Positions 59,669 to 64,000 of a stretch of DNA of 64,000 nucleotides are shown in pieces; position 1 is the first letter of the stretch, and every line of letters begins with the position of its first letter. Source of the stretch: Castanea sativa (lineage: Eukaryota; Streptophyta; Magnoliopsida; Fagales; Fagaceae); contig NC_134017.1 in NCBI RefSeq assembly GCF_040712315.1, positions 48,853,636-48,917,635 of the forward strand, given 5' to 3'. The translations under genes and the position numbers were made by a program. Below the pieces are notes generated by a model that did not search any database, was not told the origin of the DNA, and saw only the letters and a list, made by a program, of their open reading frames with translations.

Positions 59669-61201
59669 TTAATATTTTATATATCATTAACTTTGATATA
59701 AGATATTGGTACATTAATGTTGCTTTATTATTAACTTTAATCTTTTTTTTTTAAAATCATGCAATAATCGGACTCTTAATGCGATAATGTAAAATAGGCC
59801 AAAGCAAATAGGTGAATCAATACAAAACAAGGACATAAAGATAATATGATGCTTATCTCTAGGAGTTACTCAAAAATAGCCAATAGCTTGCTATTAATTT
59901 CTTCTCTCAGCAAACTTGAATAAGCTTCTAGCTAGTTATTAAAAAAAGGGACATTTTTTTTAGAGGAGAAAAAATAGTGTCATGTTAATAGGTGCTTAAT
60001 AAAATATATTTTTTAAAATTTTAAAATATTACTTTTATGACAAATAGAAAAAATTATCAAAATATTAATTATTTTTTTCTCTTTTCCCATTAAAAGTTTC
60101 TTAAAATGGTTTGTTAATATATCTTCTTAGTGCATTCTTTAACTTGTAAATACCAGCCCAAGAGAGGGAGTATAAAGTTAATTATAAAGTTAATATTTTA
60201 TACATAATTAACTTTGATATAAAGTATTGGTACATTAATATTGCTTTATTATTAACTTTAATCTTCTTTTTTTTTAAACAAAAAACATGCAATAATCGGA
60301 CTCTTAATGCGACAATGTAAAGGAGGCCAAAGCAAATGGGTGAATCAGTACAAAACAAGGACATAAAGATAATATGATGTTTATCTCTAGGAGTTACTCA
60401 AAAATAGCCAATAGCTTGCTATTACTTGAATAAGCTTTTAGCTAGTTATTAAAATGGGGTCATGGTAATTGGTGCTCTTAGGGCAATTGTTAGTAAATTA
60501 TTTTTAAAAAATTTTAATACTACTGTTATGGCAAATAGAAAAAGTTGTCAAAATATTAATTAATTTTTTTCTTTTCTCATAAAAACTTTCTTAAAATGGT
60601 TAATTAACACATACCTAAGGTTTCGTTTAGGAGTTCATAAGGAAATGGAATAGAATGATCATAAGGGAATGGAAAAAAAATGAATGGAATGTATTTCAGT
60701 AAGGGAAATGAATAGAAAGAAATGAAATTGAATAAAATTAAGTAATCTTGATTGGATGTTTTAAAGTCAATGAATGGAATGCAAGTAATCTTGTTTGGAA
60801 GTAACATAGAGATAATAAAATGTAATCATTTAATGAAAATATTATTATTGGACTCATATTTTATAATAAAGGTTGAATATATGGGGGCATTTTGAGTTTT
60901 AGTAAAAAAAATTCATTAAGTCTAATTTCATTCCCAATTTCAGAAGAATGAAAATTTGAGATTTTAAGAGAATAGAGAGGTATAAGTGTTCTCTCCTAGC
61001 CATTCAATTTTAATTCTCTCACACTTAAACTCCCAAACAACTCAAACAAGAGAATGAATTTTTTATTCCCTCCATTAAAACTCCTAAACAAAGAAAGATA
61101 GAATATTCTAAAATTATTTTTTTCATTCATTTCTATTCCTTTCTCCCAAACAAGGGCTTAGAGCTTCCGTAAACTTATAAATACCAGCAAAATAAAGGGA
61201 G
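59669..61201. repeat. Tandem duplication, about 514-bp unit, second copy interrupted
   Basis: Unit 1 (about 59669-60182) and unit 2 (about 60188-61201) share CATGCAATAATCGGACTCTT, ACAAAACAAGGACATAAAGA, GGAGTTACTCAAAAATAGCC and the closing AAATACCAGC...GGGAGTATAAA. Unit 2 is lengthened by a 547-bp MITE (60615-61161) and has a small deletion after TAGCTTGCTATTA. Confidence 0.75.
60615..61161. mobile_element. MITE inserted in the second duplication unit
   Basis: Left end CTAAGGTTTCGTTTAGGAG and reverse complement of the right end CTAAGCCCTTGTTTGGGAG are inverted repeats. The interior is rich in GGAATGGAATAG-like words. Its absence from unit 1 marks its borders. No ORF. Confidence 0.6.
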
Positions 61202-62123
61202 TATAAACTTAATTGCAAGTTGTTTTCTCTACTTGTTTAGAGAAACCCCTTCTAAAAAATTTCCAAATAAGTCCTCTAACCCTTGGACAAAAACATTTAT
61301 TAAATGAGAAAAAGGAGAATAGGGTTTCCTTAACACTAAAATCAATAGACGGACTGTTAATATTAATCTAATGATCTCCATTATGTTCTAAACTGATCTA
61401 TACCATAAGAAGTCTAAAAATAATTTTGTGCATGAATAAAAATAAAAACATGCTTCACTTGGAGAAATTATTGACTTTTATAGCGCCATGACATTGACTT
61501 TTCAAAAATCCTCCATCTCCCTTCTATTTTTGGTATAAAAATAATAATTTCGGACGTAAATTTTAATAATAGCCCACCTAAATTTTTACTAAAAACATCT
61601 AATGCACTTTTAAAGTTGACTCATACATTTTTTATTCCCTCTAATTACTCTTATGTTATATATAGCTCATTAATTTAAGTATATTTAATATATACTATAT
61701 TTAATTTAATTATATTATATTTTTATTAAATTGACTTGTATATTTTTAGACATGTCAAGACTTACTATTTTGCTTTTTTTCCAAAGATGTAAAGACTTAT
61801 TTAATGTAAATTTACGTAAAAAAAAAAATCATATACTAGACTTATTTAAGTGTGATAAGGTTTTTTTTTTTTTTTTTTGTCTAGTGTCGTAATTTTCTTT
61901 TTTTAAGAAAAATTGTTGGATGAGTTTGTTTTTGAAAATATGGATTAATAGGAAATTGTTTTATTTTTAGGTATTTTAAGTGGAGTTGAATATATTTTTA
62001 CTGAATTATCCTTAAGTTTTTTCCCTCTAAAGTTGATGGGTATTTCTGAACCACATAAAAGTCTAATCCAAAAAAAGGAATCTTCTTATAAATATTATTG
62101 ATAGATTAAATCAAAATTACAAA
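61202..62123. other. Intergenic sequence, nothing recognised
   Basis: AT-rich flank of the LTR retrotransposon; no gene or repeat assigned. Confidence 0.4.
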
Positions 62124-62937
62124 TGTAGGGGTATTGGGCCCAATAGCATATGAAGGATGGCCCAACGAAGTATTTTGGGCTGGAAACCCAAAATCCGAAG
62201 ACATCAAAATGGTCGTGGACTATTTACATATCCAAACACGTCCGAGGAGTAGATTTGTCCTCGGATTTCAAGGCCGAGGACATAGAAAGAGAAGTTTGGT
62301 ATCCCTGGGTTATATTATAATGAGTCCTACAATTATGGGGATGCACGGTATACGTGGAGGGCGAGAGAAAGAACGGTGGAATGTCTAAAAATAAAGCTGC
62401 TACCACCGCCCATACATTAAAAGCTCGTAGAATTGATACACCGATCGTATAGATGGAAGGATGGGACTCGAACATCGAGCTTGGAACTTGGTCCCTAATC
62501 CTGCCAGTGGCTTTAGGGAAGAATGGATGGGACAAGTATCCAAAAAGGGGGATTGCAACCAGAAAAGTGGAAGGTGATGAAGGGAAAGGAAAGGATATAA
62601 ATAGGAGGAAAGGCATACGAAGAAAAAGGGGGAACTTTTCTGAGTAAAAGAGATAGAGCCAATAGTAAATGATAATCAACACTTGTATCCAAACTTGAGA
62701 AATATCATTAGAAACCATCCTCGGACACAATCCGAGGACGATTTCTCAGTCTTACTCTTTGCAAACGATTCTTTGTTCTGTTCTATTGGGCCCAAAGCCC
62801 GTTCTTTTTGTAATTGTCTAAACCATCCTTGAAATCTAAATTACAAGCCCATCCTCTACAAATTCATTGTAAAGAAAGGTCTTTCAAGCCCATTTTTCTC
62901 CCAGTCGTAGTTTGGGAACTTGAATTGTGTCCTTACA
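62124..62937 (+). mobile_element. 5' LTR of a Ty3/gypsy retrotransposon
   Basis: An 814-bp LTR starting TGTAGGGGTATTGGGCCC and ending GAATTGTGTCCTTACA. A TATAAATA box lies at 62596-62603. It is immediately followed by ATTGGCGCCTGTACGTGGGG, a TGGCGCC primer-binding-type sequence. It is the same family as the solo LTR at 14176-15020. The 3' LTR is beyond the window. Confidence 0.85.
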
Positions 62938-64000
62938 ATTGGCGCCTGTACGTGGGGATTTAGTCTTTAAGGAAGTTTAGGACATCATGGTAGGATCGGG
63001 ACCACAACGCAAAGGCGGAGTCCGTGGGCTCTCGGCCGTGAGGATCTCTCCTTGCATCCTCGATCACGGAGAGAACCGAGAGGAAGTGTACATACTACAC
63101 ATACCATCGAAGTGCAAGTCATTCGCAAGGAGGAAGCAGCTCCTTATGAAAGAAATGCCGGGGCCATGCGAAGGAGATTGACGGCCTAAAGAGGAGATTG
63201 CGCCACGAGAGGCGAAGGAGAACTCCTCCGACCTCGACCCTCTTCGGAAGGATCCGAGGATGACAATTACGGCAAAGATCCGTAACTCCCAGGTGAATAT
63301 GCCTCTTCCGAAGAAGACAATCTGCATGGGAGACGTGGCAGAGACTACCCCTGGGGCTTAGGAAATGACGCAATGGGAAGAGCATTGCACCAAATCTCCG
63401 AGTCACCCTTCGCGCGCAGATTGGAAGAAGGAAGGTTGCCTCGGCGCTTCACACAACCGGCCTTCACTCTTACAATGGTCGGACGGATCCCGTAGAGCAC
63501 GTAAGCCACTTCGCAGAATGGCATGCATTCCAGAATGAAACTTTGTTATGCAAGATTTTTCCTTCTAGCCTAGGGCCCGTAGCCATGAGATGGTTTGACG
63601 GCTTAAGGGCGAGCTCCATTGATTCTTTCAAAGAGCTTACTAGGGCATTTGGTTCTCGCTTTATCACGTGCAAGAGAGTTCCTCGTCCATTGGATTCTTT
63701 ACTATCCATGGCCATGAGGGAAGGGGAAACCCTGAAAACATATTCGGACCGGCATCGGGAAATGTTCAACGAAATTGACGGAGACTTCGACGATGTAGCA
63801 ATAAGGACCTTCAAGGTCGGCCTACCAACAGAAAGCATGACTGAGGAAATCCTTAACGAAGAAACACGTCGAAGCGTACGTCGATCGATGGATCGCATCG
63901 ACGAGTACAAAAGGGTTGAGGAAGATCGGCGAAGCGGGAAAGGGCAAGGCGAAGGTTATCCCACAAGAAATGAGGGATTTCGTCGGATCGATACAACAAC
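62938..64000 (+). pseudogene. Ty3/gypsy gag region, frameshifted, truncated by the window end
   Basis: After the primer-binding region an ATG at 62987 opens a 64-codon frame that stops early. The best gag homology is read from about 63475 to 63940 on +: VEHVSHFAEWHAFQNETLL, then PVAMRWFDGLRASSIDSFKE, then MREGETLKTYSDRHREMFNE and TFKVGLPTESMTEEILNEE, typical of the retrotransposon gag capsid domain. The frame is broken by a one-base loss near 63470 (seen as FTL followed by an out-of-frame stop) and by a shift near 63935, after which a KVIPQEMRDF block is readable. So this copy cannot encode an intact gag. The - strand ORFs here are shadows. Protease and polymerase would lie outside the window. 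The lineage is possibly Tat-like, unproven. Confidence 0.8.

Noticed and set aside
62224..62730. 168-codon - strand ORF in the gypsy LTR
   Set aside because: A reverse-strand frame across a non-coding LTR; no domain.
63470..63910. 146-codon - strand ORF
   Set aside because: Antisense shadow of the gag capsid region, which gives clear gag motifs on the + strand.
1..64000. CRISPR arrays, rRNA or complete tRNA genes
   Set aside because: None seen. The tandem repeats are microsatellites, minisatellites or duplications, and the only pol III-like boxes belong to SINE-like repeats.

Overview
This window is nuclear DNA of a flowering plant, most likely a woody eudicot. Fagales is possible from the repeat families, but that is only an impression. 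The evidence is intron-containing plant genes, AT-rich intergenic DNA, long (AT)n microsatellites, many small inverted-repeat transposons, Helitron and Ty3/gypsy remains, and no bacterial gene organisation.

Four protein-coding genes look intact. (1) A SEC61 alpha translocon gene on the + strand has six coding exons between 4247 and 7734 and a long 5' leader intron. (2) An intronless DUF641/GIL1-IRKI family gene lies at 33538-34992 (+). (3) An intronless P-class pentatricopeptide repeat (PPR) gene lies at 41250-43877 (+), probably organelle targeted. (4) A class II trehalose-phosphate synthase gene (TPS7-like) lies on the - strand, with three coding exons between 55498 and 51469 and a promoter unusually rich in ACGT-core palindromes. 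These are unrelated single genes, not an operon or a cluster. They act in ER protein import, light/gravity or receptor-kinase signalling, organelle RNA processing and sugar signalling respectively.

Between the genes the window is a graveyard of mobile elements. At 0.6-2.1 kb a Tourist-like MITE sits inside a Mutator-like MITE and part of the nest is tandemly duplicated. At 14.0-22.7 kb there is a decayed Helitron on the - strand, with a clear CTAG 3' end and hairpin, a broken RPA-like gene and a broken Helitron N-terminal domain. It is itself hit by a solo gypsy LTR and by a 484-bp gag patch flanked by 50-bp direct repeats. At 24.2-24.6 kb a 299-bp open segment sits inside an (AT)n microsatellite. 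At 27-32 kb there are hAT-like and other MITEs. At 44-47 kb relics of an FG-repeat nucleoporin lie downstream of the PPR gene. At 50 kb there is an RNase H-like (RVT_3) relic with an in-frame hexanucleotide expansion. At 57-61 kb there are several MITEs and a tandem duplication. From 62124 to the window end there is a 5' LTR and a damaged gag of the same gypsy family as the solo LTR.

I found no convincing previously undescribed functional system. The most informative observations are the insertion and repair structures (long flanking duplications, nested MITEs, a microsatellite-embedded ORF, a perfect palindrome) and the TPS promoter. Exon boundaries were set by hand from splice signals and family alignment recalled from memory; no database search was run.
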